Made by a program: the position numbers and the translations under genes. DNA of 57,416 nt, from NCBI GenBank assembly GCA_003140895.1, contig PLLH01000068.1, forward strand, positions 1-57,416, given 5' to 3'. The notes under the pieces are model-generated. The model saw only the letters and a list, made by a program, of their open reading frames with translations. It was not told the origin of the DNA and made no database searches. Shown here piece after piece: positions 26,282-34,836 of this stretch (positions within the stretch are counted from its first letter, which is position 1; every line of letters starts with the position of its first letter). This stretch comes from Elusimicrobiota bacterium. Its GTDB lineage: Bacteria; Elusimicrobiota; Elusimicrobia; F11.

Positions 26282-27013
26282 ATGAAAAAACAACTAGTCG
26301 CATTTAGTTTGGTTGTTGCTGCTGTTTGTCTCGTGTCAGCGCCTTCATGGGCTTTCACATCGAAAAAAATCCAGGCTGTTAACGCCAGCGCTTCCGTGGG
26401 CGGCGTGAAAGACGCCACCTTCACACTGGTTCTCCGGAACCTGAGTGACACGGCCGATGCCGCTTCCATCGCGTTCAGCGGTGTGACGGCGGGCTCAACC
26501 GGATGGAAAGTTGCGGACAACCTAATTAAGCTCACATGGTCCGTGACCGACTTTGCCGGTGGTATTCAACTCTACACCGACAGCGAAAATGCAGCCGCTT
26601 CGCCAAAGTACACGGGGGTTGCTGTGAACCCGGGTGGTTTGGTGTGTAACCAGGATACGACTCAATATCTTCCGGTCGCTTGGAGTATTAAAGCGGACAC
26701 GAAGACCATTGAGCTTGCTGATGCAAATCGAGGTCTTGGCGCTTCTGATCCCAACTCAGGAGCGGTAACGGGATACAACAATAAGTATCAGTGGTTCTGG
26801 GCCATTGATAAGTCGTCACCGTCATTTACCAATGCCACGCCATTTATAACAGTGGCGAAATCGGCCGGTATCCACTTCAGCCAAGGGGACGGGGAGTTCG
26901 GGCCCGACGCTGTTCAGCCTTCCTATATGTATTTGGAAGCGAACTTCTCAGTGGCCGGAGCTGGCGCGACGTATGCGACCAACAATCTGACCTTGGAGGC
27001 CTTCATTCAATAA
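26282..27013 (+). CDS. Small secreted beta-rich protein (domain shared with the 1051-aa protein)
   Basis: 243 aa with a good ribosome site (AAAGGAG) and signal peptide ending in APSWA. The body is rich in Ala, Ser, Thr and Asn. It shares a domain with the C-terminus of the 1051-aa protein downstream: GIQLYTDSENAAASPKY here against GIQIYTDNKNASSAPQF there, LPVAWSIKADT against LPIAWSIKKDT, and YQWFW against YQWLF, each ending in LTLEAFIQ or LTLEFFTE. It precedes a chaperone-like gene, which hints at a surface fibre or appendage subunit. Function is unknown. Confidence 0.7.
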   Translation: MKKQLVAFSLVVAAVCLVSAPSWAFTSKKIQAVNASASVGGVKDATFTLVLRNLSDTADAASIAFSGVTAGSTGWKVADNLIKLTWSVTDFAGGIQLYTDSENAAASPKYTGVAVNPGGLVCNQDTTQYLPVAWSIKADTKTIELADANRGLGASDPNSGAVTGYNNKYQWFWAIDKSSPSFTNATPFITVAKSAGIHFSQGDGEFGPDAVQPSYMYLEANFSVAGAGATYATNNLTLEAFIQ

Positions 27014-27074
27014 ATTGGGATGAGGCAACGTCTTAAGAAACATCTGTTAGACAAGTCTTAGAAGTGTTGGGTTT

Positions 27075-27126
27075 GAGGCCTCCTCACCCCTTTTCTCTCT
27101 GAGAGAAGGGAGTGAGGAGGAGCCTC
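27075..27126 (+). repeat. Long imperfect hairpin (intergenic, REP-like)
   Basis: Arms GAGGC / CTCCTCAC / CCC / TTCTCTC pair with GAGAGAA / GGG / GTGAGGAG / GCCTC, about 23 bp in total with small bulges. It sits between the small secreted protein gene and the chaperone-like gene. The CCTCACCCC head resembles those of the elements at about 34335 and 45211. Confidence 0.6.
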
Positions 27127-27155
27127 GGCCCGAAAGAAGAAAAAAAGGAAGTGCC

Positions 27156-27923
27156 ATGAAGATGAAACGAGGAATAGTTGCGGGATCAATGGTGTGTTTG
27201 TTTTGGGGAAGCGTGATGGCGGCCAATATCGCTCCTCGCTACCAATTTGTGACGTTAAAACCAGGGGAACACGCGTGGGGCATTTACACACTGACCAACG
27301 ATGAGAACGAGAAGTTGAACGTCACCGCCGAGGCCAAAGACTGGTTTGTGTTGCCGGAGAACAATGGAATAGGCGCAACAACGTGGCTTACTTTTAAAAA
27401 GCCGAAATTTTTATTGAAGAAGGGAAAGACGAAGAAAGTGAAATTTTATGTTGTGGCCCCGGAAAAAGCCAAGGGGGAATTGGTTGGGATGGTTTCTTTT
27501 TTAATCGAAGGCGAGAAGGTCATGGATTTGAACCGCCGTTTGAGCTCCGCCGTCTACGTCGGCATTGAAGGGACGGAAGAGTTGAAAGGTGAGTTGTCCG
27601 CTTTTTCAATCAAGCTCGGGACCAATTCCGTTTCAGCGGGGGTTGTCGTCGAAAATAAAGGGAACGTGCATCTTCGCCCCAAGGGTCATTTTGATATTTC
27701 GACGTCCAGTGGACTTCCTGTGGCGGCCCTCTCTATTGATGAAGGAGGAGTGGCTTATCCCGGGAAGAATCAGAGTTTTTTTGGCACCTTAAACGGAGTG
27801 TCTCTTGGCGAAGGGGAATATGTAGTCAAGATTAGCCTGCAAGATATTGATCGCCAGAAGGAATTTGTCCAAGTTGAAAAAAAGTTTCTCATCAACAAGG
27901 AGGGCCAGGTTGAATTGAAGTAG
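27156..27923 (+). CDS. Secreted Ig-fold protein resembling pilus-type chaperones
   Basis: 255 aa with a signal peptide (GIVAGSMVCLFWGSVMAA). The two-part beta layout recalls PapD-like or DUF916-like Ig-fold proteins: a first half with FVTLKPGEHAWGIYTLTNDE, LLKKGKTKKVKFYVVAP and GMVSFLIEG, and a second half with VVVENKGNVHLRPKGHFDI and YPGKNQSFFGTL. The second half resembles the additional domains found in secreted proteins with the DUF916/DUF3324 arrangement. It may chaperone or scaffold the neighbouring secreted proteins. No membrane anchor is seen. The family label is tentative. Confidence 0.6.
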   Translation: MKMKRGIVAGSMVCLFWGSVMAANIAPRYQFVTLKPGEHAWGIYTLTNDENEKLNVTAEAKDWFVLPENNGIGATTWLTFKKPKFLLKKGKTKKVKFYVVAPEKAKGELVGMVSFLIEGEKVMDLNRRLSSAVYVGIEGTEELKGELSAFSIKLGTNSVSAGVVVENKGNVHLRPKGHFDISTSSGLPVAALSIDEGGVAYPGKNQSFFGTLNGVSLGEGEYVVKISLQDIDRQKEFVQVEKKFLINKEGQVELK

Positions 27924-27942
27924 GTTCAGCCTGACGGCTTGA

Positions 27943-29235
27943 ATGAATAGAGAACGGATCGTTTATCGGAGGATAAGGCTCGCACTCGCGTTGGCCCTCA
28001 TCATGGGGCCGGCGGCGACGGCTCAGGCTCTGTATTCCTCTCGTAAAAAGACCGCCCTGTCCGTCACCGCGACGGTGGGGGGGACGGCCGCTCTCTCTGC
28101 GCTTCAAATCCGCCACACGGCGCTCGCCGGCGTATCCAATGTGTCGAAGATGGCCATTATTCAAGGGGAAGTAGGAACCAGTTTTAATGGAGTTCAAACG
28201 GATTTCCCGTCTCGTATAACACCGGAAGCGAAAGCCAAATCCGCTCAAACAGTAAAGGTGTATCTCCGGTTTAGAACGATCTCGTCTTCCGGGCTTGAGA
28301 CCACCCCCGTCACCGAGTTGGGGCCCATTGAAGGGCCGGATCCTCTTTCTTTCGCTTTCCAAATTCCTCCGAGTACCATTCAGGCCGGGCATCTTCAATA
28401 TCAAATCATCGCTCAACGGTCCTCCGATAATGCCACGACGTATTTCCCCAAGACGGCGGCCGCCGATCCGACAGGACCCGACGCTTTCGTCGACGTGGGG
28501 GTTCAGGCCTCGGCTCTCTTTGTGTTTGACGTGAATGGGGGGCGCTTGATTATCCCTGAGGGAAATCCCAATGTGGGGCACAGTTCGATTGACGTTCCGG
28601 CGGGACTCTTTACTTCTCCGACCACCCTTTCTCTGATCGAGATTCCTGTCGATGTCCCAACAGCGCCGTCCTTGGCCGCTCAACCTCAACCGACCGTGGC
28701 TCTTTACCGGTTTGATTCCGATAGGTTGTTTAACGGGGCCGTCAAAGTCACGCTTCTCTATCCCGATTTTATTTTCCCGCAAGGCCAGCGGGGGATCTTG
28801 AATGGAACGCAAATTCCCGAGACGATGGCGTCGGTGATCGGATGGGACGGCTTTGAGTGGCGGCGCTTGGGCGGCGCCCGTGACACGAGCCTGAACACGT
28901 TGTCTTTGCGAGTGGGGAACGCGTACCGCTATTTCGCGATTGTTCCGATGGCGGCTTTGTCGGCGGACGACCGGCGTCCCATGGAAAAAGTCATTACGCC
29001 GAATGGAGACGGCATTAACGACGAATTAAATTTCTCTTTTGGCGACTTGACGCAAAGTGTCGATGTGGATATTTTTGATGTCAATGGACATCGCGTGCGA
29101 TCGTTGGCGTCTCCCAATAATCTAAAGTGGGACGGCCGGGACGATTCAGGGAAAGTTGTTGAGAGCGGCGTTTATATCTATCAATATACGGTTGACGGGA
29201 AACGGGTCAGCGGACTCGTGGCGGTGGCCAAATAA
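27943..29235 (+). CDS. Secreted protein with FlgD/CHU_C-like C-terminal domain
   Basis: 430 aa. The N-terminal hydrophobic stretch (LALALIMGPAATAQA) is a signal peptide. The central region is not recognised, though it has the appearance of ZU5- or Ig-like beta domains (GGRLIIPEGNPNVGHSSIDV). The last 85 residues form the FlgD Ig-like/gliding-associated tail: VITPNGDGINDELNFSF, VDVDIFDVNGHRVRSL, WDGRDDSGKVVESGVYIYQY. In Bacteroidetes such tails direct export or surface attachment; elsewhere they are general surface-protein ends. The stop overlaps the start of the 1051-aa gene (TAATG). Confidence 0.75.
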   Translation: MNRERIVYRRIRLALALALIMGPAATAQALYSSRKKTALSVTATVGGTAALSALQIRHTALAGVSNVSKMAIIQGEVGTSFNGVQTDFPSRITPEAKAKSAQTVKVYLRFRTISSSGLETTPVTELGPIEGPDPLSFAFQIPPSTIQAGHLQYQIIAQRSSDNATTYFPKTAAADPTGPDAFVDVGVQASALFVFDVNGGRLIIPEGNPNVGHSSIDVPAGLFTSPTTLSLIEIPVDVPTAPSLAAQPQPTVALYRFDSDRLFNGAVKVTLLYPDFIFPQGQRGILNGTQIPETMASVIGWDGFEWRRLGGARDTSLNTLSLRVGNAYRYFAIVPMAALSADDRRPMEKVITPNGDGINDELNFSFGDLTQSVDVDIFDVNGHRVRSLASPNNLKWDGRDDSGKVVESGVYIYQYTVDGKRVSGLVAVAK

Positions 29236-32200
29236 TGAGGACCATGAAATTGACGCGGCGAACTCGAATGCTTAACGCATGGAAACTATTCGGAATCGTT
29301 CTTCTCCTGAGCGCCTTTGCTCAGAACGCCTCCGCTACAATAGTGCATTTGATGACGGCAGACGCTCCTTTGAACACGGGTGGCCTGGGGCGTTTCGCCA
29401 TGATCATCACGTATGCCAACGCGGGATCAAATTTGGTTTTGGACAGCGCTTATACAGGGGATCCAACGCCTCCCGAGGGGGATCGAGTTCTTAAAACGAC
29501 TCTCTCCACGAGTTGGGGCGGGTGGGGATTTTTAAATACATCAGTCGCTAATAATGCGAACTACGTTTGGTGGCAGGATTTTACCGGATATGAGAATGGC
29601 AGCATCCGGTTCTGGCTTAAAAGCGATTCAACGCTCACGCTCGAGGTTAAATTTGTCGGCATGTGGGGTGATGAAACACGGCCTTACAATATCCCTTCAA
29701 CAGGGGGAGTATGGAAACCCATGGTGGTTCCGATGAGCAGTTTTGCTCCGGGAATTGATTTCAGTTATATTCGGTGTCCTTTTTTAATCACCGCGCCCGA
29801 CACCCCCGGTGCAAAGACATGGTCCGTCGATGACGTGAAGTGGGATTCCACTGTCCCAGGCGCGTTGGCTTCTATTCAGATCGCCACCACTCCCGCGGTG
29901 GTTCCTCTTGGATTTCAGCAGGTTTTTATCGCCTTGGGTTACGATTCAGTGGGGCGTTCCGTCGACATTTTACCCACATGGAGCGCCGGCAGTTTGGGGA
30001 CATTCAATCGCACGGCTGGAGGGATGGTGAGGTTCTTCGCAACAAACACACCTAGTTCGGGCAATTTAACCGCCACCTACAGCGGAGTAACGGGATTGGG
30101 CTCAATTTCGGTCCAGAATGTGAATTTCACTCAGTACAATGTTTACTCCGATATAGGAGCCGGGGGGTATGTGGGCGCTTCCCCCGCGGGAGGAAACCCG
30201 ATTCTCACTGAAATAACGGACGCGTCGGCGCCGGAAGGAACGAAATATATGAGGGCCACATATTATTTGGCCACATCGCTTGATTGGTCGGTATGGTATG
30301 TGAGCCAGCAAGATTATGCCCGGTATATGAAACCCTATGAGAACGGTTACTTAAGGTTCAACGTTCGTTCCACCAAGAACCTCCTCGTGAAAATCAATTC
30401 AAATAACATTCCCGCCGGGACCGAGCAATCGAAGATTAATCTGGATGAGCTGGGGTTTATTCCCAATGGACAGTGGCAGGATATTATCGTCCCGATGGCG
30501 CTTTTCAAAGTGAAAGAGCCGAATTTAGACTTTACGCAGATTAAAACCTATTTCACGATTGGAACTCTGTACGATTTGGTTGGGGCTGTTCCAAGCGGAA
30601 CGTTCGATGTGGACAACGTGAGATGGTTAACGACGAGCCAGGACGCGCCGGATCCGGCGAAGGTTCTGCAAGGGCTGGTTGAGAAACAAAATTCGACGAC
30701 GGGTCTCCTGGCGTCTTTCGATACCGTCAATCAAGCGGTGACCTACGATCAAGCGTTGGCGGCCATGGCGTTCACGTTCAGTAAGGATTTTACGCACGCC
30801 CAAAATATTTTCAACGCCTATCAGTCTCTCTATAGCGCCGGGCAAGGGTTTGCCGATACGTATCGGGTTGACACCAAGGCTGTCCTTGATAATGACCGTC
30901 TCTGCGGTCCCAATGGATGGATGTTGCTGGCGTTGATTCATTATCGAAATGTCTCTGGATCAACGGCTTACGATACGATGATCGACGGGTTGGCCGCTTG
31001 GTTAAAAGGATATCAGGATTCAACGGATGGCGGTATTAAATTTGGTAATCCCGTGAACGCGGGAGAGATCAACGTGAAATCAACGGAACATAACTTTGAC
31101 GTCTATGCCGCTTTTCGCGCTTACGCCATGCTGAGAGGAAACGCGGCGTACAACACAGCGGCGGACCAAATTATGGGGTGGATAAACTCAACAGCCTGGA
31201 ACGCCGCTGAAAAACGGTTCAACGTCGGAGAATTCCCCGCCGGTGGGGCCGATACCGACAAAGCGTTGGACGCCTACTCATGGGCTCCGTTGGCCTTGGG
31301 AGTGGAAGGGGCGTTTCCCTATGCCACGGTTTTGGCCAATGCCGAAACGACGTTCGGGACGACCAAGGTGAATAGCAACAACGGGAATGCCATCACGGGT
31401 TACGATTTTGGCGCCGCGGCGGGGGTCGCCCCGGATAAAGATTCGGTTTGGCTGGAAGGGACGGGGCAGATGGCCATGGCGTATCTCGCCATCGGAAATG
31501 AAACGAAGGCCAATGCGATTCTTGATCAATTGCGCCGGGCCGTTTTCAGCGTGTCTCCCACGGCTCAAGGGATGACCTATGCAACCAATATGGGAACGGC
31601 GTATGGCGGATGGATGATGGATGCCACCAATGCGGCCATTAGCCCCGCGGCGTGGTATCTGTTTACCGAGTGGAATTTTAATCCGTTCAGACCGTATTTC
31701 CTTCACTCGGTGACTGTTAAAAACGTGAGCGACAACAGTTCGGCGTCGGAGATGTCATGGCTTGGCGTGAACGCGCGCGATGGATGGAGATTGGCGAAAC
31801 AATACATTCAGCTCGATGCCCAACCGATTTCGAAGGACCCGTGGGGGATTCAGATTTACACGGACAATAAAAACGCCTCGTCAGCGCCCCAGTTCGTGGA
31901 TCCCTCGCCAACGAATACAACCAATATGGATTCCAATCCGGCGGGGCTTCTGATCGATATCCCGGGACAAACCACGACCTATATGACGTTGCCCATTGCC
32001 TGGTCTATTAAGAAAGATACGACAACGGCTCCTGTCGCGGCCAACCCCAATGACAATGGAATAAACGGACATCCCACCGATTCAAATAGTTACCAGTGGC
32101 TTTTTATGAAAGATCGGGGAACGCCCACCATGGACGGAGACGGGGATGGACTGACTGGCGGGGCCTTTGATATCACCGCGTTTGCGGATGGAGACCGCTA

Positions 32201-32390
32201 CATTCGTGTGATGCAGAAATCAACGATCTCCGGCGCTCGTGGCTCCGTCCATATGTTCTCCGGCCCCGTTGGAAACGATTTTTTTGACACCCTCTCGCCT
32301 AACTTTCTCTTCTTCGAAAGTGATTTTACCGGCGCGCCGGCTCAGGTGACGTATCGGACGAAGTTGACCCTCGAGTTTTTCACCGAATAA
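29235..32390 (+). CDS. Large multidomain secreted protein: two jelly-rolls, Ig-like, helical toroid, shared C-terminal domain
   Basis: 1051 aa with a signal peptide (LFGIVLLLSAFAQNASA). Domain order as read: jelly-roll 1 (about 35-215, ENGSIRFWLKSDSTLTLEVK to WSVDDVKWD), an Ig-like segment (about 215-300), jelly-roll 2 (about 305-480, ENGYLRFNVRSTKNLLVKI to FDVDNVRWLT), a helical region like the alpha/alpha toroids of glycosidases and lyases (about 490-820, STEHNFDVYAAFRAYAMLRG, LEGTGQMAMAYLAIG), then a C-terminal domain homologous to the 243-aa secreted protein (about 830-1051). Catalysis is not proven. It looks like a surface glycan-binding or glycan-processing protein that shares an attachment domain with the small subunit. 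Confidence 0.72.
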   Translation: MRTMKLTRRTRMLNAWKLFGIVLLLSAFAQNASATIVHLMTADAPLNTGGLGRFAMIITYANAGSNLVLDSAYTGDPTPPEGDRVLKTTLSTSWGGWGFLNTSVANNANYVWWQDFTGYENGSIRFWLKSDSTLTLEVKFVGMWGDETRPYNIPSTGGVWKPMVVPMSSFAPGIDFSYIRCPFLITAPDTPGAKTWSVDDVKWDSTVPGALASIQIATTPAVVPLGFQQVFIALGYDSVGRSVDILPTWSAGSLGTFNRTAGGMVRFFATNTPSSGNLTATYSGVTGLGSISVQNVNFTQYNVYSDIGAGGYVGASPAGGNPILTEITDASAPEGTKYMRATYYLATSLDWSVWYVSQQDYARYMKPYENGYLRFNVRSTKNLLVKINSNNIPAGTEQSKINLDELGFIPNGQWQDIIVPMALFKVKEPNLDFTQIKTYFTIGTLYDLVGAVPSGTFDVDNVRWLTTSQDAPDPAKVLQGLVEKQNSTTGLLASFDTVNQAVTYDQALAAMAFTFSKDFTHAQNIFNAYQSLYSAGQGFADTYRVDTKAVLDNDRLCGPNGWMLLALIHYRNVSGSTAYDTMIDGLAAWLKGYQDSTDGGIKFGNPVNAGEINVKSTEHNFDVYAAFRAYAMLRGNAAYNTAADQIMGWINSTAWNAAEKRFNVGEFPAGGADTDKALDAYSWAPLALGVEGAFPYATVLANAETTFGTTKVNSNNGNAITGYDFGAAAGVAPDKDSVWLEGTGQMAMAYLAIGNETKANAILDQLRRAVFSVSPTAQGMTYATNMGTAYGGWMMDATNAAISPAAWYLFTEWNFNPFRPYFLHSVTVKNVSDNSSASEMSWLGVNARDGWRLAKQYIQLDAQPISKDPWGIQIYTDNKNASSAPQFVDPSPTNTTNMDSNPAGLLIDIPGQTTTYMTLPIAWSIKKDTTTAPVAANPNDNGINGHPTDSNSYQWLFMKDRGTPTMDGDGDGLTGGAFDITAFADGDRYIRVMQKSTISGARGSVHMFSGPVGNDFFDTLSPNFLFFESDFTGAPAQVTYRTKLTLEFFTE

Positions 32391-32493
32391 GGTTTTTCGC
32401 CTTCATTTTTCAACCTGTTCCTTCTCTGTGACTTTCAACATAACCTATGGCATTCCTGTGACATGGCGGTTACAATAATGTCAGGAGGATAAC

Positions 32494-33333
32494 ATGGGAA
32501 TTGATGTCATTCGGTTAGGCGGAGATCAAACTCAAGTTGAGCCCCGGATGGGCGTCGACCAACTGGCTCAACCGTCTTTCCAGTACTATAACCTCCCCAA
32601 TCCTTCTCTTTCCATATGGCTTATGTCCATGCCAACCCAGCAGTCGGTTTTTCCCTGGTGGCGCTACGAGTCCAAAATTGACGAAGATATCCATGCGTTA
32701 AGTGAATCATGGGCCGTTTCCAACCCTCAGAGCCTTTTTGATTGCCTGTTTCTCACCCATCTCCAAAAGAGCGTTGGAGCCAATTGGTTTGTTGTTTTCC
32801 CTGGCAACATCAAAACTCAGGGGTGGGGATCCTTGCGTGAAATGGACCGGGAATCATTTAAGCGCGGACAATCGTGCGTTTACCATCTTCACGCGGCGTT
32901 CCAAGACCGGTTGACGGTCAACTGGGTTCCCTTTTGGGAGCCGCAAAGTATCGTCAGAAACCCCGGATTTGGAAGCTTGTGGCGCCTTTTCTCATCCAGT
33001 CCCGGCGACGAAGTGACGCGGTGCGTGACCTTTTTCTCGTTATCAAACCCTCGGTTTTTGCCGGACGTCGTCAAACTCTTTATAGAAAACAGTGATCACC
33101 GTTCGGAAAAACTGGCGGCCCTCACGGATTGGTTCGGGGTGTATTCGTCGCCGCTCAGCGCCAACCATGCTGCCTGCGCGGTTTTCTATTCCCAATCGAA
33201 AGAGGTTATGAAACGCTTAGAGATTCTCAAGGGAGAGTTTATGGCAACCCTGAAAGAAGCCCAACGCGAAATGGTTTCAGATACCCGCCCGAGGAATGCC
33301 ATTCGCATTCTGTCGCGCTTGATTGCTTTGTAG
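32494..33333 (+). CDS. Unrecognised protein
   Basis: 279 aa. A strong AGGAGG ribosome site lies 5 nt before the ATG. No signal peptide or membrane segment is visible and I recognise no family. It is rich in aromatic residues (FPWWRYESK, NWFVVFPGN, VNWVPFWEPQ) and ends in a helical basic stretch. It stands alone between the surface-protein block and the DUF922 gene, with a possible promoter upstream (TACAAT at 32471). A cytoplasmic role is likely but unspecified. Confidence 0.6.
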   Translation: MGIDVIRLGGDQTQVEPRMGVDQLAQPSFQYYNLPNPSLSIWLMSMPTQQSVFPWWRYESKIDEDIHALSESWAVSNPQSLFDCLFLTHLQKSVGANWFVVFPGNIKTQGWGSLREMDRESFKRGQSCVYHLHAAFQDRLTVNWVPFWEPQSIVRNPGFGSLWRLFSSSPGDEVTRCVTFFSLSNPRFLPDVVKLFIENSDHRSEKLAALTDWFGVYSSPLSANHAACAVFYSQSKEVMKRLEILKGEFMATLKEAQREMVSDTRPRNAIRILSRLIAL

Positions 33334-33378
33334 AGTATCATCCCTCCCATAAAATGTTTTGTAGATCGCCTCAAATTC

Positions 33379-34275
33379 ATGTCTAATATTTATATGAAAG
33401 CCATCCCCGTTTTCTCGCTGTTTGTCCTTTCCCTTTCCTTGTTCAACCCCTGCGCCTTCGCCGACCAGATCGTTTTAAAAGAGGGGAAAATCCTCTCTGG
33501 GAAAATCACCAAAGAAGATTCTTCCGAGGTCATGATCAACGTGGGCGGGAATATGTTTTTGCGTATAGAAAAATCAAAGATTCGGGATATTGTTAGAACT
33601 CCCAAGCCTGAACAAACTCGGAGGGTGATCACGGTGGTTCATCCGAAAAAAGTGCCGACACCTCAGGTGTCCACCGCGCCTGTCGCCGGGAACGATGCGG
33701 GTCCCGTCAGGAACCCCGGCGAGGGCTTCAAGGTGTTTAACTATGAAAAACCGGAGTACCGGATTAATGAAATCCTGTGGACGAAACCCTACGTTGTGAA
33801 GGGGGAGACGTTTGAAGAGATACGGAAAAACTGTATCGATCATCGACAAGCCGATGGGAATAAACGGGCCCCTATGAATGACGTGTCCGAAGTCGCGTTG
33901 AAGGTCGCGTGGGCCGGGAAACCGGCGACAGAAGAGGGAAAATCAAAATGGACGGCCGTGGTTTTGGCTTCAACTATTTCCGTGAACACGCCTTTGTGGG
34001 CGGCGCCCAAAAAGGCGTCGCCAGGAACAGCAGCTCAATGGAACTCTTTTGCGACCCGGCAAGCGGAGCACGATAAAGGGCATGTGTCGATTTACGAAAA
34101 TACATTGACGGCCCTGGCCGAATCGCTGGTTCATATCCGGGCGGAAGACGCCCCAAGCCTTCGAACGGAGTCGGATGATCTTGTTCGGCAAATATTGGAG
34201 CGGACAGAAAAGCAGCAACAAGGGTACGATCGGCGGCAACGTTTGAAGCCGGTCGAACCAAAGAAAAAAGATTGA
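33379..34275 (+). CDS. DUF922-type secreted protein (putative zinc protease)
   Basis: 298 aa; ATG at 33379, with 33394 as an alternative. A signal peptide (FSLFVLSLSLFNPCAFA) is followed by a short SH3-like beta region (IVLKEGKILSGKITKEDSSE), then a domain with RQAEHDKGHVSIYENTL preceded by YRINEILWTKPYVVKGETF. The EHxxxH-like motif and its surroundings match the DUF922 family, described as predicted secreted zinc-dependent proteases; activity is unproven. The C-terminus is charged (KPVEPKKKD). No operon partner is evident. Confidence 0.72.
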   Translation: MSNIYMKAIPVFSLFVLSLSLFNPCAFADQIVLKEGKILSGKITKEDSSEVMINVGGNMFLRIEKSKIRDIVRTPKPEQTRRVITVVHPKKVPTPQVSTAPVAGNDAGPVRNPGEGFKVFNYEKPEYRINEILWTKPYVVKGETFEEIRKNCIDHRQADGNKRAPMNDVSEVALKVAWAGKPATEEGKSKWTAVVLASTISVNTPLWAAPKKASPGTAAQWNSFATRQAEHDKGHVSIYENTLTALAESLVHIRAEDAPSLRTESDDLVRQILERTEKQQQGYDRRQRLKPVEPKKKD

Positions 34276-34332
34276 TTCCCTAAATAAAAGATCTATTATC
34301 TAAGCCTCCTCTGAAGCATTCCCTCTAGAAAC

Positions 34333-34374
34333 CCCCCCTCACGGCCTTAGCCGTGTTCCCTTGGTTTCCCCTCC
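34333..34374 (+). repeat. Small intergenic hairpin with C-rich flanks
   Basis: CACGGC-CTTA-GCCGTG is a 6-bp hairpin flanked by CCCCCCTCA and CCCCTCC, just upstream of the Tad cluster. The layout recalls the elements at 27075 and 45211. It has no T-run. Confidence 0.45.
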
Positions 34375-34389
34375 AAAAGAAGGAAATCA

Positions 34390-34836
34390 ATGAAAATGAC
34401 GTGTGCGATCCGCGTCTCTCGCGGTCAGATGATCGTCGAATTTATTTTGGCGTTCCCTGTGTTCTTGATGCTGGTTTTTGGAGCCATGGACTTTGTCGCG
34501 ATGGGGATTGAGAAAATAGTGTTGGAGAGCCGATGCCGGAGTTGGGCGCGGCGTCTCGCCATGAGCGCTCTTCAGTCCCCTGATCAAATGGAAGAGCGGG
34601 TGGCAGGCGGTCTCCCCGCGTCACTTCGGAGCGCAACCGAGATCGAGGTTCAATTGCGTTTTCTCCCGGTTCTCCCCGATTCTCAGCCTCTTCGCCGCTC
34701 CAAAGAGGTTCAGATCCTTTCCTTAACTCTCCGTGAACGCATCAGGCCTCGTTTCCCCTTGGTTCGTGAATTAATGACGAATATTCCCTTTACGCTGACG
34801 GTGTGTTGCCAGGAAGGGCGTGTAATAGGCCGATGA
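34390..34836 (+). CDS. TadE-like pseudopilin
   Basis: 148 aa. The N-terminus carries GQMIVEFILAFPVFLMLVFG, the TadE-type hydrophobic segment with its conserved Glu after a Gly, which is the prepilin peptidase site region. TadE-like minor pilins help assemble Flp pili in the Tad system. It starts the cluster, following a ribosome site (AAGAAGG), and overlaps the next gene by 4 bp. Confidence 0.82.
   Translation: MKMTCAIRVSRGQMIVEFILAFPVFLMLVFGAMDFVAMGIEKIVLESRCRSWARRLAMSALQSPDQMEERVAGGLPASLRSATEIEVQLRFLPVLPDSQPLRRSKEVQILSLTLRERIRPRFPLVRELMTNIPFTLTVCCQEGRVIGR

Noticed and set aside
27892-28812. 306-aa minus-strand ORF opposite the FlgD-tailed protein gene
   Set aside because: Shadow frame, Arg/Gly-rich composition typical of antisense translation.
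32440-32476. TGGCAT...TGTGAC before the unrecognised gene as a sigma-54 promoter
   Set aside because: The GC element at the right distance is absent; a sigma-70 -10 (TACAAT) is as likely.
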